A stretch of 6,811 nucleotides of DNA from CAYYAQ01 sp964469555. GTDB lineage: Bacteria; Planctomycetota; UBA1135; UBA2386. Each line of letters starts with the position of its first letter. Positions within the stretch are counted from its first letter, which is position 1. This document shows positions 1 through 5,988 of this stretch, piece by piece. The stretch covers positions 1-6,811 of the forward strand of contig CAYYAQ010000218.1 of assembly GCA_964469555.1 (NCBI GenBank). Direction: 5' to 3'. Under the pieces are notes generated by a model, which did no database searches, had not been told where the DNA came from, and worked only from the letters and a program-made list of their open reading frames with translations. The position numbers and the translations under genes were made by a program.

Positions 1-54
1 TTCTTCGTCTTCTTCGTCTTCTTCGTCTTCTTCGTCTTCTTCGTCTTCTTCGTC
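1..54. repeat. Six tandem copies of a 9-base unit coding Asp-Glu-Glu
   Basis: The plus strand shows TTCTTCGTC six times without a mismatch; read on the minus strand this is GACGAAGAA, coding DEE. The array starts at the window edge, so it may be longer. It is in frame with the minus-strand gene and extends that protein's acidic tail. Perfect identity between units suggests recent slippage, so copy number may vary between strains or be mis-assembled. Confidence 0.9.
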
Positions 55-837
55 AACCTCGTACTCTTCCGCAAAGAGGGCGGGCCGCGATCTCACGAAT
101 TCTTCGCCGTGATCTGGGCTCGTTTGCTCGCCCGCGATCTCGATCTCCTCGATGTCGTCCCGCGCTACGGTTTCACCGTTGCGGTGTTCCGTCGCGATCG
201 CCGCTCCGGTGGGCATGCCGGTCTCGGAGAACTCCAATTCCGTGAGCGCGAGCTCGCGGAGCTCGTCGACGGCGTGGTTCTCGACGCCCTCGATCTCGAA
301 TTCCCGGACCGCCCGTCTCGGCTCGCGCCGCGCCAGCCGGTCGAAGTACCGGTAGAAAAGGAAGTCCGTCGCCAACATCAGGGAGGCCAGGGCCGCGATC
401 GCCGCGAGCAGCGTGCTCATCGCGGGGCCGAACATCTGATCGAGAGGTCCGGCGAGGTGTGGGCCGAGCCACCCCGACGCCTCCGTGGCCACCGAGCCGC
501 CGGGCTGCACGTTCGCGACCAGGGCGAGACTCAACGTGAACGCCAATACCCGCCAGGCCCGGGACCATGGTCGGTCGAGCTTGCCGCTGATGAACCAGAC
601 CGAACTCCAGATCAGCACCATCAGGCTGAGCATGAACGCGGGCACGAAGCCGAGGAATCGGTACAGCCCGACGACGAGAGTCTGCATCACGCCATCCGCA
701 GACGTCCCCGACATCTTCACGTGGTAGTAGCCGAGTGCCGCGAGGAAGAACACCGCCAGGGCAACCGGAGCGAGGGGTATCGCCCCACTCAGTTGCAATC
801 CGGAAGGTCTTCGCAGAGAAACAGGCTGCGCGCCCAT
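1..837 (-). CDS. FtsK-N-terminus-like four-helix membrane protein, partial (runs off left edge)
   Basis: The 279 codons visible start at ATG 837, with GGGAG at 844-848 six bases upstream; the reading frame is still open at position 1. Four hydrophobic segments lie near residues 19-40, 58-83, 93-110 and 139-163. A charged cytoplasmic region of about 100 residues follows and ends in six tandem DEE units at the window edge. The layout matches the FtsK encoded just upstream: four spans, a periplasmic loop containing GG between spans 3 and 4, and a last span ending LMLATDFLF (FtsK: FLLATEWAF), then an acidic linker containing AEEYE (also in FtsK). I infer a paralogue of the FtsK membrane anchor. 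It lies 92 bases downstream of ftsK on the same strand and is probably cotranscribed. Whether a motor domain follows beyond the edge cannot be seen. It could also be an unrelated four-span protein with an acidic tail. The reading frame is secure; the family assignment is moderate. Confidence 0.8.
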   Translation of the reverse strand, partial: MGAQPVSLRRPSGLQLSGAIPLAPVALAVFFLAALGYYHVKMSGTSADGVMQTLVVGLYRFLGFVPAFMLSLMVLIWSSVWFISGKLDRPWSRAWRVLAFTLSLALVANVQPGGSVATEASGWLGPHLAGPLDQMFGPAMSTLLAAIAALASLMLATDFLFYRYFDRLARREPRRAVREFEIEGVENHAVDELRELALTELEFSETGMPTGAAIATEHRNGETVARDDIEEIEIAGEQTSPDHGEEFVRSRPALFAEEYEVDEEDEEDEEDEEDEEDEE

Positions 838-900
838 GCTGAACTCCCGTTGTTTAACCGCCGATATGGAAGAGTTGACCGCCCTTCGACATGCGCGGAA

Positions 901-926
901 TGTAGCCGGTCGAACGTGAGGCTACA
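901..926 (-). other. Stem-loop just after ftsK
   Basis: TGTAGCC (901-907) and GGCTACA (920-926) form a perfect 7-base inverted repeat with a 12-base loop, starting four bases after the ftsK stop codon in the direction of transcription. No T-run follows on the minus strand, so it is not a typical intrinsic terminator. It could attenuate transcription or stabilise the upstream message between ftsK and the downstream membrane-protein gene. The repeat is certain; its function is a guess. Confidence 0.4.
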
Positions 927-929
927 AGA

Positions 930-3425
930 TCAAGTAGTGCCGCCCTCGACAGATAGGGCAGGATCGAACTCGCCTTCCGCCACCTCGACTTCGACGCCCT
1001 CCCGGAGTTCCTCCTCGAGGGCGACCTCCTGCTCCTTCCACTCCTCGACGGTCAAGTGCACATCACGGGACTTCGAGCCGTTGTAGGGACCGACCAGGCC
1101 GTCTTGCTCCATGAGTTCCAGGAGCCGGGTGGCGCGGGTGTAACCCACGGAAAGCGCACGCTGCAACAGGGTTGCAGACCCCCGCTGCTGACCGAGAACG
1201 ACCTCGACCGCCTGTTCGTAGAGGTCGTCCCGCGCCTTGGCGCTGCGCTTGCGCGCGGTCTGCGTCTGTACGAGATCGGGGATGAAACTCTGCCGCGCCC
1301 CCTGCGAATCCAGGTAGTCGACGACGCGATGGATCTCCTCCTCCGAGACGTACGCCCCCTGGGCGCGCACCGAGGAGCTTGTCCCGGGCCCGATGTAGAG
1401 CATGTCGCCGTGACCGAGCAGCTTCTCGGCGCCGTTGGAATCGAGGATCACGCGCGAATCGATCTTGCGACCGACCTTGAACCCGATCGTGCACGGCAGG
1501 TTCGCCTTGATGACGCCGGTGATCACGTCGGTGCTCGGACGTTGGGTCGCGAGGATGACGTGAATGCCCACGGCGCGGGATTTTTGCGCCAACCGCTGGA
1601 TGTGCTCTTCCACTTCCTTCGCGGCGATGCTCATCAGGTCCGCGAGCTCGTCGATGACCAGGACGATGTACGGCAGTTCGACGTCTTCGGCAGCGACTTG
1701 CCGATCGAGACGCTTCTCGAGCTCGGCCTGGCCCAGTTTGTTGTAGGAGCGAATGTTGTTCGTGCGGGCCGCGGAGAGCATCGTGTAGCGCTTCTCCATC
1801 TCTTCCACGGCCCATTCCAGCGCTCCGGGAGCCTTCTTCATGCTCGTGACGACCGGGCAGGCGAGGTGCGGCACGCTCGAGTAGACCTGCAACTCGACCA
1901 TCTTGGGGTCGATCAGGATCAGGCGCACCTGCTTCGGCGTGCGGGTCAGCAAGATCGACAGGAGGATCGTGTTGATGCACACCGACTTGCCCGAACCCGT
2001 GGTGCCGGCGATCAAGAGGTGGGGCATCTTCGACAGGTCCTCGACGATCGGGTCGCCAGACACATCGCGGCCGAGGAACAGCGGGATGCCGAACTTCACC
2101 GTCTTGCCGCGGGTGTCCATGAGCTCGCGCAGAACGACGATCTGTCGCCTCGGGTTCGGGACCTCGACGCCCACGGTGTCACGCCCGGGAATCGGGGCGA
2201 CGACACGCACGTTCACGGCCTTGAGCGCCGCGGCGAGATCGGCTTCGAAGGTCGCGATCTTCGAGACCTTGATGCCTTCCGCGATGCGAAGTTCGTATTG
2301 CGTGACGGCGGGACCCGGCGCGACGCCGACGACCTGCGCCTTGATCTTGAAGGACGCCAACCGCCGTTCGATCGCGGCCGCGCTCTTGCGGACCAACTCG
2401 TCGGTGAAGAACTTGTCCGGCGGCGGCGGCTCCTGGAAGAGCTCGATCGGGGGAAAGGGGTAGACCTCGTCGAAGGGGAGCTTCTGCTGCGACGCGGGCA
2501 CGGGCTTGGGTCGGTTGATCTTGACGACGGGCTTGCGAGGGGTCTTCTTCTTCGCCGGCGGTCGCGGCTCCTCGACGACGGGAGTCTCGTCTTCGAGCTC
2601 CTTCTTGCCTTCCTTCTTTTCTTTCTTCGGCTTCGGTTTGGCAGTCGCCTTCGGCTCGGCCTTGGCCTTCTTCTTCGGACGGGTCACGACCTCTTCTTCT
2701 TCGCCTTCGTCGTCTTCCTCCTCTTCGTCCTCGTCCTCGTCCTCCCACTCGTCTTCTTCTTCGCCTTCCTCGTCCTCATACTCTTCCGCATCGCCGCGGC
2801 CACGGAGTCGCGAGACCCCGGCAGTGATCGCGCGGACGCCACGGATGAGCAGCTGGGAGAACGCCCATTCGGTCGCCAGGAGGAAAGACAGGATGCAACC
2901 GAAGAGCACGACGAGCAGCCGTCCGGAGCCGCCGAACGCATCGAAGAGCTTGGGCGACATGTTTAATCCGAAGCGCCCCCCAGGTCCGTAGGGGTGCTCG
3001 GCGGAGATCGTGGCGCCAGTCGGGCCCGTGAGCAGGATCGCGACGAGCGCCGTGAACACGACCACGCCGAGGGCCTTGAGCACGCGTCGTTCGACCTGTT
3101 GACCGACCAGGCGGAACACCCCGAACGCGAGCAAGAACGCGAACGGCAGCCAGGACGCCATACCGAACAAGTACAGGAAACCCGACGCGATGAGGTAGCC
3201 GAATCTCCCGCCCGCGTTGGCCAGGCCGTCGCGCGGGATCGACACCGATTCGTTCGGGGGCCCGATCGGCGCCTTCTCGAAAGTGAAGATCGAGAGCAGT
3301 ACGTAGAGACAAAACCCTATCAGCAGCAGGGCACGCATCTCCCGACCCCGCTGAGACAGCAGGGTCTCCACTCGCTCTTCGATCGGGTCCGCCGGGACGA
3401 ACCGCCGCTCCTTTGCCTTGCTCAC
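930..3425 (-). CDS. ftsK: DNA translocase FtsK
   Basis: This 831-residue septum-anchored, ATP-driven DNA pump clears and aligns chromosome ends at division. Four membrane spans lie near residues 31-49, 75-103, 116-133 and 168-188. An acidic linker (about 212-246) is followed by a Lys/Pro-rich stretch (about 249-310). The alpha/beta motor domain covers about 340-700, with Walker A GTTGSGKS at 474-481, Walker B VLVIDE ending at D592-E593, and the conserved ILATQRPSTDVITG segment near 624-637. A C-terminal winged-helix gamma domain (about 733-792; GSATLLQRALSVGYTRA then GLVGP) should read the polar guide sequences and contact XerD. An extra acidic tail of about 36 residues follows. The start is GTG, with GGCGGAAG six bases upstream, and it overlaps the coaB stop as GTGA, suggesting translational coupling. 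All motor motifs are intact, so it should be functional. Confidence 0.97.
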   Translation of the reverse strand: MSKAKERRFVPADPIEERVETLLSQRGREMRALLLIGFCLYVLLSIFTFEKAPIGPPNESVSIPRDGLANAGGRFGYLIASGFLYLFGMASWLPFAFLLAFGVFRLVGQQVERRVLKALGVVVFTALVAILLTGPTGATISAEHPYGPGGRFGLNMSPKLFDAFGGSGRLLVVLFGCILSFLLATEWAFSQLLIRGVRAITAGVSRLRGRGDAEEYEDEEGEEEDEWEDEDEDEEEEDDEGEEEEVVTRPKKKAKAEPKATAKPKPKKEKKEGKKELEDETPVVEEPRPPAKKKTPRKPVVKINRPKPVPASQQKLPFDEVYPFPPIELFQEPPPPDKFFTDELVRKSAAAIERRLASFKIKAQVVGVAPGPAVTQYELRIAEGIKVSKIATFEADLAAALKAVNVRVVAPIPGRDTVGVEVPNPRRQIVVLRELMDTRGKTVKFGIPLFLGRDVSGDPIVEDLSKMPHLLIAGTTGSGKSVCINTILLSILLTRTPKQVRLILIDPKMVELQVYSSVPHLACPVVTSMKKAPGALEWAVEEMEKRYTMLSAARTNNIRSYNKLGQAELEKRLDRQVAAEDVELPYIVLVIDELADLMSIAAKEVEEHIQRLAQKSRAVGIHVILATQRPSTDVITGVIKANLPCTIGFKVGRKIDSRVILDSNGAEKLLGHGDMLYIGPGTSSSVRAQGAYVSEEEIHRVVDYLDSQGARQSFIPDLVQTQTARKRSAKARDDLYEQAVEVVLGQQRGSATLLQRALSVGYTRATRLLELMEQDGLVGPYNGSKSRDVHLTVEEWKEQEVALEEELREGVEVEVAEGEFDPALSVEGGTT
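2496..2792 (-). other. Charge-segregated low-complexity linker of FtsK
   Basis: On the plus strand this is a pyrimidine-rich tract of TTC/CTC/GTC triplets. It codes FtsK residues 212-310: first about 35 residues almost entirely Asp/Glu, then about 60 residues rich in Lys and Pro with further acidic clusters. FtsK linkers are known to be variable and low in complexity. The sharp split into an acidic block and a basic block is visible directly. This tract also shares a short near-identical segment with the acidic region of the gene at 1-837. Confidence 0.8.
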
Positions 3426-4108
3426 CGTGTGCTTCCGCCTTCGTTGTCGCTCTTTCGTGTCTGCAAGATGTCCATGACCGCGGCGACGATCGCCGGCGCC
3501 AGATCCGCCTTGTCCTGCCTCGGCAACGCCACGGTCCGACCGTCGGCGTGGACGAGGGTCACCTCGTTGTCCGTCGCGCCCATCGCCGAGAGATGGTTGA
3601 CCACGATCATGTCGAGGTTCTTCCGGCGCAGCTTCTCGCGGCCGAGCGCGAGGATCTCATCCGGGTCTCCGGACTGCAGTGCGAAGCCCACCAGCACCGC
3701 GTCGAACTCGCCGCGGCTGCGGCGGACGCCGAGGCTGCCGAGGATGTCGGGATTCGGGAACAATTCCACGGTCAGGCTTTCTTCACCGCTCGGGAGTTTC
3801 CCGAGGTGGCGGTCCGCCGGTCGGTAGTCCGCGACCGCGGCGACCGCGAGGACCACGTCGACCGGTTCCGCCGCGAGCGCCTCGTCCACGGCCGCCTGCA
3901 TCTCGAGCGCGGACGTCACCGAGCGCAGCTTCGCACCGGCGGGCGCCGCCAACTCCGTGGGCCCGCTGACGAGCACCACGCCGTGGCCCGCCCCCAGTGC
4001 CGCTTCGGCGAGGGCATACCCCATGCGCCCGGAGCTACCGTTCGCGAAGTAGCGCACGTCGTCCAGAAACTCGAGCGTCGGACCTGCAGTGACCAGGATG
4101 CTGGCTAT
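3422..4108 (-). CDS. coaB: Stand-alone phosphopantothenoylcysteine synthetase (CoaB), apparent ATA start
   Basis: CoaB joins cysteine to 4'-phosphopantothenate using a nucleotide triphosphate, the second step of coenzyme A synthesis from pantothenate, in the cytoplasm. From the chosen start the protein has 228 residues and begins directly with the CoaB signature ILVTAGPT. It then shows RYFANGSSGRMG (Asn23 matches the essential Asn210 of E. coli Dfp/CoaBC), AAVADYRP (near 90-97), PNPDIL, VGFA, and IVVNHLSAMGATDNEVTLV near the end. No CoaC decarboxylase domain is attached; single-domain CoaB occurs in planctomycetes. The KXKK motif reads KLPS: the first Lys (104) is kept and the other two are lost. 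The open frame extends to an ATG at 4366, but that would overlap the divergent efflux gene and add sequence unlike CoaB. No ATG, GTG or TTG lies between in a usable place. The Shine-Dalgarno at 4113-4120 points to the ATA at 4106-4108. Family certain, start uncertain. Confidence 0.9.
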   Translation of the reverse strand: MASILVTAGPTLEFLDDVRYFANGSSGRMGYALAEAALGAGHGVVLVSGPTELAAPAGAKLRSVTSALEMQAAVDEALAAEPVDVVLAVAAVADYRPADRHLGKLPSGEESLTVELFPNPDILGSLGVRRSRGEFDAVLVGFALQSGDPDEILALGREKLRRKNLDMIVVNHLSAMGATDNEVTLVHADGRTVALPRQDKADLAPAIVAAVMDILQTRKSDNEGGSTR

Positions 4109-4112
4109 TTCA

Positions 4113-4120
4113 CCCCTCCC
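4113..4120 (-). promoter_or_regulatory. Shine-Dalgarno sequence that decides the coaB start
   Basis: The minus strand reads GGGAGGGG here, containing the GGAGG core, followed by TGAA and then ATA. The GGAGG core is six bases from the ATA, which is ideal spacing, and that codon sits exactly where CoaB homology begins. A GTG at 4111-4113 is too close to the core and out of frame. Confidence 0.6.
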
Positions 4121-4241
4121 AGGGTTGTCGCCATCTCGTAACCGATCGTAAGTCGGCAGACAGATGCTACCCTCAACGCCCTCGGAAGCCCAAAATCTGT
4201 TCGCGCCCAGTACTCTCGAGGTCGTAAATAGTCTGCCCTCT

Positions 4242-4262
4242 TGTCCCCAGACCCCGGGGACA
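4242..4262. repeat. Perfect 7-7-7 inverted repeat upstream of the TolC-family gene
   Basis: TGTCCCC (4242-4248) and GGGGACA (4256-4262) are exact reverse complements separated by seven bases (AGACCCC). The right arm also forms a CCCCGGGG palindrome with the spacer. The repeat ends 25 bases before the proposed TTG start. It could be an operator for a dimeric repressor of the efflux genes, or a hairpin in the 5' leader. No regulator gene is visible in the window. Confidence 0.5.
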
Positions 4263-4287
4263 CACACAACTGCCTGCCCCAATACCG

Positions 4288-5988
4288 TTGCGAAACCAAG
4301 ATATCCCCGGCTGCGCCGCAGCCGCCGTTCTCGTGCTGTCCTCGATGTTCGGGAGTTGTACTTCACCGGACCAACACGCCGCGGACGCCGACGCGCAGAC
4401 CTACGACATCCTCGGCCTCGCCGCGAAGGCCGTGACCGGAACCGAGAAGACCTACCCGATTGCCCGGCCCGTCGACACCCTCCGCCAACGACTGCTCCGC
4501 TCCCAGGAACCCGTCATTCTCGACCTCAAGGGCGCCCTCGATGTCGCGGCGGAGAACAGTCGCGACTACCGCGCCCAGAAAGAGACATTGTACCGGGCGG
4601 CGCTATCACTGACCTCGGCCCAGCACAACTTCGCGATCCGCTACGGCAACGCGGCGAGTTCGGAGGTCTCGGAGAACCACGGGGGCAATCGCTCCACCAA
4701 CAAGACGCTGAGCTTCACCAACAGCCTCTCGGCGTCGGTCAACACGCCGGCGGGCGCCCGGGTCGTCGCGAGCTTCGCCACGAACTTCCTGGAGTCACTG
4801 ATCAGCGGAGACTCCGCACTCAGCGGACCGCAGAACATCCTGCGGCTGACGGTCACCCAACCGCTGCTCGCCGGCTTCGGCGAGAGGATCGTCCGCGAAC
4901 CCCTGACCCAGGCGGAGCGCGACGTCGTCTACGCGATGCGCAACTTCGAGCGGTTCCGCAGCAGCTTCTCGATCCGCATCGTCCAGGACTACTACCGAAT
5001 CCTCTCGACCATGGAGGACCTCACGAGCACCAAGACGAACTACGCAGGGCTGCAGAACGACCGCGTCCGCCTGGTGGACCTGGTGAAGTCCGGACGCAAC
5101 CGGGCGGAAGACCTCGACCAGGCGCGGCAGAGCGAACTCGGCGCCGAAAACGACGTCATCACCACGACGGCGCGCCTCGAAGCTGCGCTCGACAACTTCA
5201 AGATCACGCTCGGCTTGCCGACCACGACGAAACTCTCGCTGGACCCGAAGGAATTCGACCAGCTGGCCAAGGTGTCGCTCGCGAACATGGTCCTGGTCGA
5301 GAACAGCCTCGTCGCCTACGCACTCGTGCACCGCGTCGACATCCAGAACACCAGCGACGCCGTGGCGGACGCCGCGCGCCTGATTCTCGTCGCGGAGGAC
5401 ACGCTCGGCACGCTCCTCGACTTCACGAGCGCGATCAACGTCCCGAACGAAGCGAGCGGCAAGCCGTTCAAGATCGACTGGGACAAGGTCAGCTGGTCCG
5501 CCGGATTCGATCTCAATCTCGCCCTGGATCGGCTGAACGAGCGCAACGCCTATCGCCGGGCCCTGATCGCCTTCGACGCGGCGGTTCGCGCCCGCGAGGA
5601 GGCCGAGGATCAGCTTCGGGCCGACATCCGCGACACGATGCGGACATTGCGCAGCCTCGAAAAGAGCTTCGTCATCGGGCAGGCCAGCGTGGTCAACGCC
5701 AAGCGACGCGTCGATCGCACCGAGATGTTCGTGCTCGCCGGCGGTCGCGAACGCACTGAGACCCGGGATGTCCTCGAGGCCAAGGAGGCGTTGATCCGCA
5801 GCCAGCTCTCCCTCACGGACGTCCTGGTAGACTTTGCCGTAGCAAAGCTGCAACTACTACAAGATCTCGATGCTCTACCCCTGGAGCCAAAGGGACTTCG
5901 GTATGATCCCGGACTTCCGCTTCCAGTGGAAACCCAACGCACTCCGGCTAGCCCCACGAGCAAGAAAGCGGAGGAAACCCCACGATGA
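4288..5988 (+). CDS. TolC-family outer-membrane efflux lipoprotein
   Basis: This 566-residue protein is predicted to form the outer-membrane and periplasmic tunnel of a tripartite exporter. The N-terminus has a hydrophobic stretch (CAAAAVLVLSSM, about 9-20) leading to FGSC with Cys24, a plausible lipoprotein processing site. Two repeats typical of outer-membrane efflux proteins follow: helix near 77-117, beta-like region to about 195, helices to about 305, then a second unit from about 320 to 530. The segment LTVTQPLLAGFG (187-198) is a clear family signature, and FKITLGLP (304-311) marks the repeat boundary. An in-frame TAA at 4225-4227 limits the start. I chose TTG 4288 because it is the only codon that keeps the whole signal peptide, but it has no Shine-Dalgarno; the later ATG 4345 would remove the hydrophobic core. 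The stop overlaps the next gene as ATGA. The exported substrate cannot be told. Confidence 0.92.
   Translation: MRNQDIPGCAAAAVLVLSSMFGSCTSPDQHAADADAQTYDILGLAAKAVTGTEKTYPIARPVDTLRQRLLRSQEPVILDLKGALDVAAENSRDYRAQKETLYRAALSLTSAQHNFAIRYGNAASSEVSENHGGNRSTNKTLSFTNSLSASVNTPAGARVVASFATNFLESLISGDSALSGPQNILRLTVTQPLLAGFGERIVREPLTQAERDVVYAMRNFERFRSSFSIRIVQDYYRILSTMEDLTSTKTNYAGLQNDRVRLVDLVKSGRNRAEDLDQARQSELGAENDVITTTARLEAALDNFKITLGLPTTTKLSLDPKEFDQLAKVSLANMVLVENSLVAYALVHRVDIQNTSDAVADAARLILVAEDTLGTLLDFTSAINVPNEASGKPFKIDWDKVSWSAGFDLNLALDRLNERNAYRRALIAFDAAVRAREEAEDQLRADIRDTMRTLRSLEKSFVIGQASVVNAKRRVDRTEMFVLAGGRERTETRDVLEAKEALIRSQLSLTDVLVDFAVAKLQLLQDLDALPLEPKGLRYDPGLPLPVETQRTPASPTSKKAEETPR
5971..5977 (+). promoter_or_regulatory. 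Ribosome binding site of the adaptor gene
   Basis: GAGGAAA lies inside the last codons of the TolC-family gene, with nine bases between its GAGGA core and the ATG at 5985. It supports that ATG as the adaptor start and indicates coupled translation of the pair. Confidence 0.75.

Larger units (their letters stand above)
4109..4287. promoter_or_regulatory. Divergent intergenic region between coaB-ftsK and the efflux genes
   Basis: About 180 bases separate the two divergent starts, so promoters for both directions should lie here. I found no convincing -35/-10 pair on either strand; partial matches were too weak to call. The region holds the coaB Shine-Dalgarno at its left end and a perfect inverted repeat at 4242-4262 near its right end. 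It is less GC-rich to the eye than the flanking genes. Short frames crossing it on the minus strand look non-coding. Confidence 0.5.

Noticed and set aside
1..54. Tandem repeat as a possible CRISPR or regulatory array
   Set aside because: The units are nine bases, without spacers, and in frame with a coding sequence; they encode an acidic tract.
109..1086. 325-codon open frame on the plus strand
   Set aside because: It is antisense to the membrane-protein gene and the ftsK 3' end and is Arg/Glu-rich without motifs. The minus-strand frame has membrane spans and a good ribosome site.
1056..2966. 636-codon open frame on the plus strand opposite ftsK
   Set aside because: It is the antisense of the motor and linker regions of a clearly conserved ftsK; its product is Asp/Arg/Leu-rich with no recognisable domain, as expected in high-GC shadow frames.
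2506..2991. Serine-rich 161-codon plus-strand frame
   Set aside because: The serine runs are the complement of the Asp/Glu codons in the FtsK linker.
4125..4153. Possible sigma-70 promoter TTGTCG-17-GTAAGT
   Set aside because: The -10 match is poor and alternatives on both strands are equally weak; not callable by eye.
4109..4366. N-terminal extension of coaB to the ATG at 4366
   Set aside because: It would overlap the divergent efflux gene by about 80 bases and adds 86 residues unlike CoaB or CoaC; the Shine-Dalgarno and homology both place the start near 4108.
4164..5759. 531-codon plus-strand frame overlapping the TolC-family gene
   Set aside because: It is Arg/Pro/Gly-rich out-of-frame translation of the efflux gene, which has clear family signatures in the other frame.
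4795..5853. 352-codon minus-strand frame over the TolC gene
   Set aside because: It is the antisense shadow of conserved efflux coding sequence, with no domain seen.
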